A stretch of 64,000 bases of DNA from Jatrophihabitans_A lederbergiae (GTDB taxonomy: Bacteria; Actinomycetota; Actinomycetes; Mycobacteriales; Jatrophihabitantaceae): NCBI RefSeq assembly GCF_031845305.1, contig NZ_JAVREH010000005.1, positions 1-64,000 on the forward strand. Direction: 5' to 3'. The notes under the pieces are model-generated. The model searched no databases. It worked only from the letters and a program-made list of their open reading frames with translations, and was not told the origin of the DNA. Position numbers and translations under genes: made by a program. This document shows, in pieces, positions 8,336 to 16,714 of the stretch. Each line of letters opens with the position of its first letter. The first letter of the stretch is position 1.

Positions 8336-8606
8336 CCTCCGCCGGCTCAGCCAGCGAGAAGTCATCGAACACGAAGCCCGGCGACACCACGCACGCCACC
8401 AGCACCGCGCGGTCGGTCGCGGGCTCGGCCTGCTGCCACTCATCCGGACGGACCAGGTACTGACCGCCGACCGTGAGCTCGCACGAGAACCGGGCCACCG
8501 GGGCGTCGCCGGATCCGCCGACCGTCAGCAGCACCGGTCCACCACCCTGCCACAGCCACAGCTCCGCCGACTTCACCCGGTGCCAGGCCGACCGCTCACC
8601 GTTATT
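8328..8606 (-). pseudogene. 5'-truncated Cupin_5 (DUF985) family gene
   Basis: The frame from NNGERSAWHRV onward through LWLWQGGGPVLLTVGG, the middle VRPDEWQQAEPA and the end VSPGFVFDDFSLAEP matches the C-terminal two thirds of Cupin_5 proteins. The usual first 50-60 residues (containing a PHPEGG-like motif) are missing. The homology begins exactly at the stop codon of the SDR gene, in a different frame, and no start codon or ribosome binding site is in place there. The simplest reading is a deletion that joined the SDR end to the middle of a cupin gene. It could be translated only by reinitiation, so it is called a pseudogene. Confidence 0.7.
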
Positions 8607-9372
8607 AGAGAGGGGTGACGTAAGCCCCTGAGATCCCGCCGTCGACCAGGAACTGCGACGCGGTGATGAAGCTCGACTCGTCCGAGGCCAGGAAGAGCAC
8701 CGCGTTCGCGATCTCCTGCGGCTCGGCGAAGCGGCCGACCGGAATGTGCACCAGTCGGCGCGCCGCCCGCTCCGGGTCCTTGGCGAACAGCTCCTGCAAC
8801 AAAGGGGTATTGACCGGGCCGGGGCACAGCGCATTGACCCGGATGCCCTCGCGGGCGAACTGAACCCCCAGCTCGCGTGACATCGACAGCACCCCACCCT
8901 TGGAGGCGGTATAGGAGATCTGCGACGTCGCGGCGCCCATCACGGCGACGAATGACGCGGTATTGATGATGGACCCACGCTTCTGCTCGAGCATGTACGG
9001 CAGGGCTGCCTTGCAGCAGAGGTAGACGGAGGTGAGGTTCACCTGCTGCACGCGCTGCCAGGCTTCGAGGCTCGTCTCCAGGATCGAGTCGTCCTCCGGA
9101 GGCGAGATTCCCGCGTTGTTGAAAGCAATGTCGACGCTGCCGTGGGTGTCGAACGCCGTCCGGAACAGGGCCTCGACCTGCTCGGGGTCGGTAACGTCCA
9201 CCTCGACGAACAGCGCACCGAACTCCTCGGCGACCGCCGCGCCGGCGGTGGCGTTGACGTCACCGATGACAACCTTGGCGCCTTCGTCGGTGAACCTCTT
9301 CACGGTCGCCAGCCCGATGCCGCTGCAACCGCCGGTGATGACGGCGACCTTGCCCTGCAAGCGTGTTCCCAT
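8605..9372 (-). CDS. SDR family NAD(P)-dependent oxidoreductase
   Basis: A 255-residue classical short-chain dehydrogenase: cofactor motif TGGCSGIGLA near residue 14, NNAG (NNAGISPPEDD), catalytic YTASK, and the C-terminal substrate region ending VDGGISGAYVTPL. An acidic residue after the second strand (VIGDVNATAG) suggests NAD(H) preference. It follows an aldehyde dehydrogenase and a glutamine-synthetase-like gene on the same strand. The same gene order (SDR, aldehyde dehydrogenase, glnA4) is known from mycobacteria, so it probably belongs to amine or polyamine breakdown; the substrate is unproven. Confidence 0.9.
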   Translation of the reverse strand: MGTRLQGKVAVITGGCSGIGLATVKRFTDEGAKVVIGDVNATAGAAVAEEFGALFVEVDVTDPEQVEALFRTAFDTHGSVDIAFNNAGISPPEDDSILETSLEAWQRVQQVNLTSVYLCCKAALPYMLEQKRGSIINTASFVAVMGAATSQISYTASKGGVLSMSRELGVQFAREGIRVNALCPGPVNTPLLQELFAKDPERAARRLVHIPVGRFAEPQEIANAVLFLASDESSFITASQFLVDGGISGAYVTPL

Positions 9373-9390
9373 GTGGTGCTGTGCTCCGAA

Positions 9391-10773
9391 TCAGTCGTGT
9401 GAGAAGAAGACGTTCTTGATCTCGGTGAAGGAATCAAGGGCATCCGGGCCTAGTTCGCGTCCGAAACCGGACTGCTTGAAGCCGCCGAACGGCGTCGAAT
9501 AGCGCACCGAGGAGTGCGAGTTGACGCTGAGGTTGCCGGCCTCGACGCCGCGACTGACCCGAAGCGCGCGACCGAGATTCCGGGTCCAGATGGAGCCCGA
9601 CAGCCCGTACTGGCTGTCGTTGGCCTTGGCTACCGCGTCCGCCTCGTCGGTGAACGGCAGCACCGACACCACCGGGCCAAAGACCTCGTCGCGCCACACC
9701 CGATCCGCGGTCGACTTCGGCAGTACGACGGTGGGTGGGTACCAGAACCCGGCGCCGTCCGGGACCGAGCCGCGGAAGGCTACGTCCATCGAATCGCCCT
9801 CCACGAACGATGAGACGGCCTGCCGCCGGGCGTCGGAAATCAGAGGGCCCATCTCGGACGCCTCGTCGCGCGGGTCGATCACCCGGACGTCGCGCACGGC
9901 GGGCTCCAGCAGCTCCAGGAACCGGTCCAGGACGCCGGCCTCGACGAGGATCCGGCTGCGGGCACAGCAGTCCTGCCCCGCATTGTCGAAGACGCTCCCA
10001 GGCGCGGTCCGGGCGGCCTCGGCCAGGTCGCTGTCGGCGAACACGATATTGGCGCTCTTGCCGCCGAGTTCCAGGGTGATCCGCTTCATGCTGTCCGCGG
10101 CGCCGCGCATGATCTGCTGGCCGACCCGCACCGAGCCGGTGAAGCAGACCTTGCGCACCAGCTCGTGCGTGACGAACCGCTGACCGACTACCGGACCCTC
10201 GCCCGGCAGCACGGTGAAGACGTCCTCGGGCAGTCCAGCCTCCAGCGCCAACTCGCCTAGCCGCAAGGCGGTGAGCGGCGTCAGCTCGGCCGGCTTGAGC
10301 ACCACGGTATTGCCTGCGGCCAGCGCCGGGGCGAATCCCCAACCGGCGACCGGCATCGGAAAGTTCCACGGGACGATGATGCCCACGACGCCGAGCGGCT
10401 CGGAAAACGTCACGTCCAGGCCGCCGGCGACCGGGATCTGGCGGCCGGACAGCCGTTCCGGTGCCGCGGAGTAGTAGTTCAGCACGTCCCGGACGTTGCC
10501 TGCCTCCCACCGGGCGTTGCCGATCGGGTGACCGGAGTTGCGAACCTCCAGCTGGGCGAGCTCCTCTACGTGGGCATCGACCAGGGCCGCAAACGCCCGC
10601 AGCAACCGGCCGCGGTCGGCCGGGGCTACCGTGCGCCAGTGCTCGAAGGCACGGTGCGCTCGCAGGATCGCCTCGTCAGCCTCTGCCACGGACGCGAAGT
10701 GCACCTCACCCGCCGGCTGCTCGGTCGCGGGATTGACGAGCTCGACGCGTCCGCCGGTCAGCACTGCGGTCAT
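9391..10773 (-). CDS. NAD-dependent aldehyde dehydrogenase (AldC-like)
   Basis: The 460-residue product has the full aldehyde dehydrogenase motif set: PWN with Asn137, the general base Glu235 in LELGGKS, and the nucleophile Cys269 in GQDCCARSR, with the cofactor loop FTGSVRVG before it. It starts seven bases after the stop of the glutamine-synthetase-like gene, so the two are co-transcribed. In that setting the likely substrate is a gamma-glutamylated amino-aldehyde or a simple aldehyde from amine breakdown. This is inference from the glnA4-aldC pairing of other actinobacteria. Confidence 0.93.
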   Translation of the reverse strand: MTAVLTGGRVELVNPATEQPAGEVHFASVAEADEAILRAHRAFEHWRTVAPADRGRLLRAFAALVDAHVEELAQLEVRNSGHPIGNARWEAGNVRDVLNYYSAAPERLSGRQIPVAGGLDVTFSEPLGVVGIIVPWNFPMPVAGWGFAPALAAGNTVVLKPAELTPLTALRLGELALEAGLPEDVFTVLPGEGPVVGQRFVTHELVRKVCFTGSVRVGQQIMRGAADSMKRITLELGGKSANIVFADSDLAEAARTAPGSVFDNAGQDCCARSRILVEAGVLDRFLELLEPAVRDVRVIDPRDEASEMGPLISDARRQAVSSFVEGDSMDVAFRGSVPDGAGFWYPPTVVLPKSTADRVWRDEVFGPVVSVLPFTDEADAVAKANDSQYGLSGSIWTRNLGRALRVSRGVEAGNLSVNSHSSVRYSTPFGGFKQSGFGRELGPDALDSFTEIKNVFFSHD

Positions 10774-10779
10774 CGCCGG

Positions 10780-12156
10780 TCACAGCCTTTCGAATCCACG
10801 GAAGCGCTCCCAATCGGTGACGGCCGCGTTGAAGGCGGCCAGTTCCACGTCGGCGTAGTTGACGTAGTGCTCGACCACATCGTCGCCGAACGCGGCCCGG
10901 GCGAGCTTTGATGCGGCGAACAGATCCCGGGCCTCCCGCAGGGTACTGGGCACCCGGGGCTTGTCGCTGACGTAGGCATTGCCCTGGTGGGCAGGTTCCA
11001 GTTCGAGGTCCTCGGCGATGCCGTGCAACCCGCCGGCCAGCATTGCGGCCAGCGCCAGATACGGGTTGACATCCCCGCCCGGCACCCGGTTCTCGACCCG
11101 CAGCCCCAGGCCGGAACCGACGACCCGCAGGGCGCAGGTGCGGTTGTCGTGACCCCAGGCGATCGCGGTCGGCGCGAAGGAGCCCGGCTGGAATCGCTTG
11201 TAGGAGTTGATGTTCGGCGCGTACAGCAGCGTGAACTCGCGCATGGTGGCCTGCACACCGGCCACGAACTGGTCGAAGAGCACGGAGCCCCCGGCGATCC
11301 CGAGCGGGTCCGCCGAGCCGTCGGAAAGATCGAAGGCGACGGAGCCGTCGAGCCGCCGCAGGCTCATGTGGATGTGGCACGAGTTGCCCTCGCGCTGGTC
11401 GAACTTGGCCATGAACGTCAGCGCCTTGCCGTGCAGCGCGGCGATCTCTTTCGCCCCGGTCTTGTAGACGGTGTGGTTGTCCGCGGTACGCAGCACCTGG
11501 TCGTACTTGAAGGCGATCTCGTGCTGACCGAGGTTGCACTCGCCCTTCGCGGACTCGACGCTCAGGCCGGCCCCGTACATGTGGTTGCGGATGTCGCGCA
11601 GCAGCGGTTCGACCCGGGTGCCGCCGAGGATCGAGTAGTCGACGTTGTAGCGGTTGGCCGGGTTCAGGTCGCAGTAGCCGCTGTCCCAGGCCTGCTCGTA
11701 GCTGTCGTCGAACAGCAGGAACTCCAGCTCGGTGCCGGCCACCGCCTGAAAGCCGAGCCGCTCCGCCCGGGCCGACACGACGGCCAGCACCTGGCGGGGG
11801 GACGGCCGCACCGGGCCGCTGCCGTCCAGCCACGACAGGTCGCACTGGATCAGCGCCGTGCCGGGCTGCCAGCCGAGACGGCGCAGGGTGCTGAAGTCCA
11901 GGTCGAACATCATGTCCCCGTAGCCGGTCTCCCAGGACGAGATGGCGTAGCCGTCCACGGTGTTCATCTCGACGTCGACGGCCAGCAGGTAGTTGCAGCC
12001 CTCGGTGCCGTGCGGCAGCACCGAGTCGAGAAAGAACCGGCCGTGGATGCGCTTGCCCTGCAACCGGCCCTGCATGTCGGTGAAGGCGACGACCACGGTG
12101 TCGATCACGCCGGCCTCGATGTCGGCGACCAGTTCCTCGCGCGCGTACCCGACCAT
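10780..12156 (-). CDS. Glutamine synthetase-like gamma-glutamylamide ligase (GlnA4/PuuA type)
   Basis: The product (458 residues) belongs to the class I/III glutamine synthetase superfamily: TELEFLLFDDSYEQAW, ESAKGECNLGQHEIAF, NSCHIHMSL and PGSFAPTAIAWGHDNRTCALRV correspond to the metal and ATP regions, and RVPGGDVNPYLALAA closes the active site. The sequence is closer to the GlnA3/GlnA4 and PuuA types than to true GlnA. Characterised actinobacterial members ligate glutamate to polyamines or ethanolamine for catabolism. The ATG at 12156 was preferred over one 114 bases upstream because GAGGGG lies nine bases before it and family length fits. It heads the run with aldehyde dehydrogenase and SDR; the gamma-glutamyl amidohydrolase often found with it is absent here. 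Confidence 0.85.
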   Translation of the reverse strand: MVGYAREELVADIEAGVIDTVVVAFTDMQGRLQGKRIHGRFFLDSVLPHGTEGCNYLLAVDVEMNTVDGYAISSWETGYGDMMFDLDFSTLRRLGWQPGTALIQCDLSWLDGSGPVRPSPRQVLAVVSARAERLGFQAVAGTELEFLLFDDSYEQAWDSGYCDLNPANRYNVDYSILGGTRVEPLLRDIRNHMYGAGLSVESAKGECNLGQHEIAFKYDQVLRTADNHTVYKTGAKEIAALHGKALTFMAKFDQREGNSCHIHMSLRRLDGSVAFDLSDGSADPLGIAGGSVLFDQFVAGVQATMREFTLLYAPNINSYKRFQPGSFAPTAIAWGHDNRTCALRVVGSGLGLRVENRVPGGDVNPYLALAAMLAGGLHGIAEDLELEPAHQGNAYVSDKPRVPSTLREARDLFAASKLARAAFGDDVVEHYVNYADVELAAFNAAVTDWERFRGFERL

Positions 12157-12287
12157 TGTCTGCAGCCCCTCACCAGCGCCGGTGCGACGTTGAAGTTCCG
12201 AGACTCGCAGACGGGGGGCGCGAAGGCCAACCGGACGGCCTCCGGCGGACGGCGAGGAATGGATGTGCATAGCCGCGGAACAGAGAG

Positions 12288-12375
12288 GACCCCCCGCGTA
12301 CCCGCCAGAGCCTGCTTATCCTTGCTGCCTTCCGGCCCTGGGGAAGTTCACAGGATGAGCGCCACGCGAGGGGTC
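12288..12375 (-). ncRNA. ffs: Signal recognition particle RNA, bacterial small type
   Basis: On the minus strand the core GGCCGGAAGGCAGCAAGG contains the SRP RNA apical loop and the asymmetric loop that binds Ffh. The ends pair: GACCCCTCGCG at the 5' side with CGCGGGGGGTC at the 3' side. Length is about 88 nt. It lies next to a tRNA-Ser gene and in the dnaX neighbourhood, its common location in actinobacteria. The exact ends may differ by a few bases. Confidence 0.93.
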
Positions 12376-12449
12376 TGCCACAAGTGTAGAGGCTCCGGGA
12401 AGGGACCCAGTGGTCGGCACCGAGCTGGGCAACCCGTATCCTCTTCGAC

Positions 12450-12537
12450 GGAGGATTCGCATAGTGGCCTAGTGCGCACGCTTGGAAAGCGTGTTGGGTT
12501 AACGCCCTCAGGGGTTCGAATCCCCTATCCTCCGCCA
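12450..12537 (+). tRNA. tRNA-Ser (anticodon GGA)
   Basis: The acceptor arm pairs GGAGGAT (12450-12456) with ATCCTCC (12527-12533), then discriminator G and an encoded CCA. The anticodon loop TTGGAAA sits between CACGC and GCGTG, giving anticodon GGA. A long variable arm and the T arm GGGGTTCGAATCCCC are present, as expected for a class II serine tRNA. It is divergent from the SRP RNA. Confidence 0.95.
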
Positions 12538-12605
12538 AGTTTCCTTATGTGAAACCTCGGTAGGCTCCGCCCCGAGAACTCGTTCGAGCCCAGGCGTACC
12601 GGCCC

Positions 12606-13103
12606 TCAGGTTAGCTGCTTGCCCAGGTGGATCGACAGTTCGGTGGCGGCGTAGAAGCCGAACGGCGGGACGTCGCGGTAGCCGCTGGAGCGGTAGAGCG
12701 CGATGGCCTCGGGCTGCTTGGAGCCGGTCTCCAGCAGCAGCCAGCGGGCGCCGCGCTCCCGGGCGGTGGTCTCCAGGTGGGTGAGCAGCGTCCGGGCGAA
12801 GCCGTGGCCGCGGGCGGTACCGCGGACGTACATCCGCTTGACCTCCACGCACGGCGCGGCCCAGGCCGTCTCGGGGTGCTCGTCGCCGTGCCTGCGCCAG
12901 CCGCCCATCGCGACCGGGATGCCGTCGCGGTAGGCGACCGCGAACACGCCCTGGGGGTCGGCGAACTCCGCCGGGTCCACCGGAGAGTCGTCCTCGCCGC
13001 CGTAGCGCTGGACGTACTCGGCCTGGACCTCGGCGATCAGCTCGCGCGCGTCCGGATGGTCATAACCGACGTGCTCTATCGCCAGGGTGTCAACGGTGCT
13101 CAC
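12606..13103 (-). CDS. GNAT family N-acetyltransferase
   Basis: The acetyl-CoA binding motif is VKRMYVRGTARGHGFARTLLTHLE, with the R-x-x-G-x-A pyrophosphate loop, followed by WLLLETGSKQPEAIALYRSSGY, typical of the B motif. The substrate is unknown. The start is uncertain: GTG at 13103 gives MSTVDTLAIEH, GTG at 13109 and an upstream GTG at 13166 are also in frame, and none has a good ribosome binding site. The gene is single, transcribed away from the next gene. Confidence 0.85.
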   Translation of the reverse strand: MSTVDTLAIEHVGYDHPDARELIAEVQAEYVQRYGGEDDSPVDPAEFADPQGVFAVAYRDGIPVAMGGWRRHGDEHPETAWAAPCVEVKRMYVRGTARGHGFARTLLTHLETTARERGARWLLLETGSKQPEAIALYRSSGYRDVPPFGFYAATELSIHLGKQLT

Positions 13104-13525
13104 CTGCACATTGTCCGGACTGCCGGGGAGCGCCCGTACCACCAACACCCGGACACGGTTGCACACCTGCGCGCAGCGAGCGGCGCTCTACACGCGCGGA
13201 ATTCTTCGGACGGTCAGCGCGTCGCCGTGCGTGATAGTCGATCACGGAATGGTGATAGGGCGATTCTCGACCGGGGCAGCCTGATGCTCTCGGATACTTG
13301 ACATAAAGTCCATGTTAGGGAAGCCTTCGACTCACCCCATCCTGGGGCAACGGGCGAGTGATGCTTCGCCGAGCGGCCGCGGTCGCTTTCCCGGCGGCGC
13401 ACAGCGCGGGCTCCCGTCGACACCGAACGTTGCGGGGGTTTCCCGGTCATGCCGCTGCACCGCGTTCCCCCGTCGAGGCGTGGTGGCCGAACACCGTTGT
13501 GGTCCGCCGGCGATCGGCAGCCGCG
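13104..13525. other. Intergenic region without a recognised gene
   Basis: About 420 bases between divergent genes. A TTGACA (13298-13303, plus strand) looks like a -35 box, but no matching -10 at 16-18 bases is present. Frames here read as arginine-rich translations without homology that I recognise. Confidence 0.5.
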
Positions 13526-13966
13526 ATGACCGTGCTGGTCCGGCGCGCGTGGCCGGCGATGGCATTCACCTTTCTGGCGCTGGTCGCCGTGATCGTAGTG
13601 CTGCTGATGAATACCGGCAGCTCCCGGCGCGCGCCCTTCACCCTGAACTCGCTTCCCCATCAGCAGGCCGTACACGGGGGTGAGTCCGTGCGGTTCACCC
13701 TCACCGCGACGTTCGCAAGCGGCTACCGGGGCGAGGTCCAGCTGCGGTCAGGACAGTTGCCGGACGGCATCAGCGTGCGGTTCTCGCACGACTTCCTGGC
13801 GCCGGGCAGTTCCGCCTCCACCGACGTCACCGTGTCCATCACCACGGCCGTTTCCGCTGGTACTTATGAGCTACCGGTGATCGGGGGCAGCGGCGACACC
13901 ATCGCCACCGAGGGACTGATGCTGGTGGTCCTGAGCGGCCGGGGGACCTCACCGCGGCCGCGGTGA
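13526..13966 (+). CDS. Membrane-anchored hypothetical protein with a beta-sandwich-like domain
   Basis: From the ATG at 13526 the product is 146 residues: a short basic N-terminus, one hydrophobic segment (MAFTFLALVAVIVVLLMN) and an extracytoplasmic domain rich in Ser, Thr and Val (VRFTLTATFASGYRGEVQLRSG ... SSASTDVTVSITTAVSAGTYELPVIGG). The pattern resembles Ig-like or NPCBM-associated domains of secreted proteins. The frame stays open upstream to 13358 but that part is arginine-rich and looks non-coding. No ribosome binding site is evident, so the start is uncertain. It converges with the secreted protein gene that ends at 13985. Confidence 0.5.
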   Translation: MTVLVRRAWPAMAFTFLALVAVIVVLLMNTGSSRRAPFTLNSLPHQQAVHGGESVRFTLTATFASGYRGEVQLRSGQLPDGISVRFSHDFLAPGSSASTDVTVSITTAVSAGTYELPVIGGSGDTIATEGLMLVVLSGRGTSPRPR

Positions 13967-13984
13967 GGTCCCACCCGGGCTGCG

Positions 13985-15454
13985 TCAGCTGGTCGGCAGC
14001 GAGACGTCGTCCAGATAGAACGTCGTCGGGTTCTTGGCTCCGTTGACCGCGCTGAACGACAACGTCACGGTCTGCCCGGCGTAGGCGGACAGCTCCGAGC
14101 TGGAGCTCGACCACGAACCGGTCGGCCCGGCGTCCGACTTGGACGTCACCGTCTTGAGGACGGTGCCGCTTGAGTTCTTGACGGTGACGGTCAAGAAGTC
14201 GTACGAGTGAGTCGTCTCGGTCGTGGTGATGTAGGTCCAGAACGACAGCGGCGCCGACGTGGTGCCGGCCGGGATCGCCACCGACTGGGTCAGGGTCTCG
14301 GTCGTGGAGTTCGTGCCGCCCAGGGTCACCGAGTGGGTACCCGCGTGCGGACGGGTCGTGGTCACAGCGGCGCCGCCGCCGAGCGTCCACCAGGTGGAGC
14401 CGGACTCGAAGCCGCCGTCGGCGATGAGCTGTCCGCCGGTGGGGGTAGGCGTCGGGGTCGGGGTGGGCGTCGGGGTGCCGGCCGTGCCGCTGCCGCCGGA
14501 GAGCCACTCGGTGCCGTTCAGGGCGATGGCCGCATCCGTTCCGGCCGGGTCGTTCCAGCCGTCGTAGAGGGTGTTCCCGGATGAGCCGGTACCGTCGTCG
14601 ATCGGCGAGGAGTCACCCCAGAACATCACCCGTCCGGTACCGAACGTCGAGGTGGCCACGGCCGCCCCGGCGGTGCCGGAGGCTGAGTACCCGGTCCGGT
14701 AGATCTCGCCACGCACCGCCGAGTTGTCCGCCGGCTTCAGCGTGACCGTCGTGCCGTTGCGGATGATGGTTCCGGTCACGGTGCCGAACGGGCCCTTGAT
14801 CACCGGGTCGGCGGCGGCGGAGGCGCCGATGATGTTCGGGTTCTCGGTGCCGATGTTGAGCAGGTCGATCGAGTAGCCGAACGGGTCGGTCGAGTCGACG
14901 CTGTTGTTCGTCATCAGGTCGTTGAGGATGGCCGGTGAATCCCAGCCGTCGTTGTTGCGGTCACTCGCCGTGTGGTCGGAGATCATGAACAGGCCGCCAC
15001 CGTTCTTGACGAACGTCATGATGGCGGTCTTCTCCGCACCCGACAGCACCACGTTGGGCTCCGGCAGCACGAAGCTGTTGAAGTTGCCGAGGTCCTGAGC
15101 GTTGGTGGTGTCGCCGTAGGTGATCCGGCCACCGGACGGCAGGGTCTTCAGCGAGTAGCGCCCGGTCTTCTGCAGGGCGACGCCCCACGCCGACACCGCC
15201 CCGGTCCAGGACGTCTCCGAGCTGGGGCTGGCGTTCTGGGCCAGCGGGTCCGGCTGGGAGGTCGAGATCACCCAGTCCGCGTTGCCGGCCGTCTCGCCGT
15301 GGCTGGCGTCGAACAGCACCTTGTAGGGCGTGGCCGCGTGTGCCGCGCCGGAGCCGTTCGCCAGCGAGACGGCCGTGACCGCGACCGCGCCTGCCGCGAC
15401 GGCGACTCCGAGCGTCGCCAACCGGCGCGCAAGCCGGGGATGAACTGACTGCAT
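13985..15454 (-). CDS. Secreted protein: GATase1/GIFT-like domain, TP linker, C-terminal carbohydrate-binding-like domain
   Basis: The 489-residue product has a signal peptide (RRLATLGVAVAAGAVAVTAV, cleavage after AHA), then a domain beginning YKVLFDASHGE, with SFVLPEPNVVLS and GGGLFMISDHTASDRNNDGWDS. This resembles the DUF4350/IFT52-type class I amidotransferase-like fold, in which the usual catalytic Cys is not visible. A linker of six Thr-Pro repeats (about 14440-14480) joins it to a C-terminal beta domain starting LIADGGFESGS, like carbohydrate-binding modules. It is probably extracellular and binds a polysaccharide; activity is unknown. GGAGG lies seven bases before the ATG. Confidence 0.65.
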   Translation of the reverse strand: MQSVHPRLARRLATLGVAVAAGAVAVTAVSLANGSGAAHAATPYKVLFDASHGETAGNADWVISTSQPDPLAQNASPSSETSWTGAVSAWGVALQKTGRYSLKTLPSGGRITYGDTTNAQDLGNFNSFVLPEPNVVLSGAEKTAIMTFVKNGGGLFMISDHTASDRNNDGWDSPAILNDLMTNNSVDSTDPFGYSIDLLNIGTENPNIIGASAAADPVIKGPFGTVTGTIIRNGTTVTLKPADNSAVRGEIYRTGYSASGTAGAAVATSTFGTGRVMFWGDSSPIDDGTGSSGNTLYDGWNDPAGTDAAIALNGTEWLSGGSGTAGTPTPTPTPTPTPTGGQLIADGGFESGSTWWTLGGGAAVTTTRPHAGTHSVTLGGTNSTTETLTQSVAIPAGTTSAPLSFWTYITTTETTHSYDFLTVTVKNSSGTVLKTVTSKSDAGPTGSWSSSSSELSAYAGQTVTLSFSAVNGAKNPTTFYLDDVSLPTS

Positions 15455-15589
15455 CTAAACCTCCGAGAATTGCCTGGATGCCGTGCGGGCACCTGTGCCT
15501 TTTGTAGACACTTGGCGCACTCTAGGAGGTCAAGAGCTGCATATCGGTAAATTCGCCGCGACGGTGCAGGGTAGTTTCGACGAGGATGA

Positions 15590-16714
15590 TCAATGTGCGA
15601 GGCGTTCCGCCTCGCCCAGCACCCTGAGCACGTTCTCCCCCGTCAAGCGCGCAAGCTCGTCCGAGGACCATTTGCGCTCGATCAACTCCGCGATCAGCGC
15701 GGGATACCGGCTGACGTCCTCCAGCCCGACGGGAAGCTCGTCGCAGCCGTCGTAGTCGCCCCCGATGCCGACATGCCCGACGCCGGCCACCGCACGGACA
15801 TGCTCGACATGGTCGGCCACCTGGCTGATCGTGGCGCGCGGGCGCTGGTGGCTCTCGCTGTACGCGGCCATGGCCGCCATCCGCGCTTTCCAGTCCCGCG
15901 GACTCTCGCCACGCTCGAGCATCAGCGCAGTCACTTCCGCGTCGAAGGCCCGGCATTCCTCACTCACGAACGCGGGCACGAACGTCACCATGCACACGCC
16001 CCCGTTGGCCGCCAGCGAGGCGAGAACGTCGTCGGGCACGTTGCGCGGGTGATCGCATACCGCGCGGGCCGAGGAGTGGCTGAAGATCACCGGCGCCCTG
16101 GTCGCGGCGAGGGCGTCGCGCATGGTGTCCGCCGACACGTGCGACAGGTCTACCAGCATGCCCAGGCGGTTCAGCTCGGCCACCACCTCGCGGCCGAAGT
16201 CGTTCAGCCCGCCCAGTACCGGCTCGTCCGTCGCGGAGTCCGCCCACGGGACGTTGTCGTTGTGGGTGAGCGTCAGGTACCGGACCCCGAGGGCGCCCAG
16301 GGTCCGCAGCACGGCCAGCGAGTTGTCGATGGAGTGGCCACCCTCGGCGCCCATCAGACTGGCGAACTTTCCGTCTCGCCACGCCCGGCGCACCTGGGAC
16401 TCCGTGGTTGCCAGCACCATCCGGTCGCCGTAGCGCTCGGCCATCCGCCGGACGACGTCGACCTGCTCCAGAGTGGCGGTGACCGCGCGCTCCCCCGCCC
16501 AGCCCGCGGGCACGAACACCGACCAGAACTGCGCGCCGACCCCACCCTCGGCCAGCCGCACGAGGTCGGTGTGGGTACGGCTCTGCCGCTGGGTGACGTC
16601 GAAGGCATCCAGGTCGTAGCCGACCAGCTCGCGCAGCTCGAAGGGCAGGTCGTTGTGGCCGTCCACGATCGGATGGCCGGCCAGCACGTTCCGGGCGGTT
16701 GCTTCGGCGCTCAC
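15590..16714 (-). CDS. Membrane dipeptidase family (M19) zinc dipeptidase
   Basis: The 374-residue product matches renal-dipeptidase-like enzymes: IVDGHNDLP carries the first metal-binding His-x-Asp, then GAEGGHSIDNS (bridging Glu), LVDLSHVSADTM, APVIFSHSSARAV, and GHVGIGGDYDG near the C-terminus. These enzymes cleave L-L and L-D dipeptides; no signal peptide is seen, so it is likely cytosolic. The GTG at 16714 overlaps the stop of the metallo-hydrolase gene (GTGA), making a two-gene operon. The 135 bases between it and the downstream secreted-protein gene probably hold that gene's promoter. Confidence 0.92.
   Translation of the reverse strand: MSAEATARNVLAGHPIVDGHNDLPFELRELVGYDLDAFDVTQRQSRTHTDLVRLAEGGVGAQFWSVFVPAGWAGERAVTATLEQVDVVRRMAERYGDRMVLATTESQVRRAWRDGKFASLMGAEGGHSIDNSLAVLRTLGALGVRYLTLTHNDNVPWADSATDEPVLGGLNDFGREVVAELNRLGMLVDLSHVSADTMRDALAATRAPVIFSHSSARAVCDHPRNVPDDVLASLAANGGVCMVTFVPAFVSEECRAFDAEVTALMLERGESPRDWKARMAAMAAYSESHQRPRATISQVADHVEHVRAVAGVGHVGIGGDYDGCDELPVGLEDVSRYPALIAELIERKWSSDELARLTGENVLRVLGEAERLAH

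Noticed and set aside
13298..13330. A TTGACA promoter for the 13526 gene
   Set aside because: No acceptable -10 lies 16-18 bases downstream and the gene starts 200 bases later.
14440..14480. A CRISPR or satellite-like repeat
   Set aside because: The short repeats encode an in-frame Thr-Pro linker of the secreted protein.
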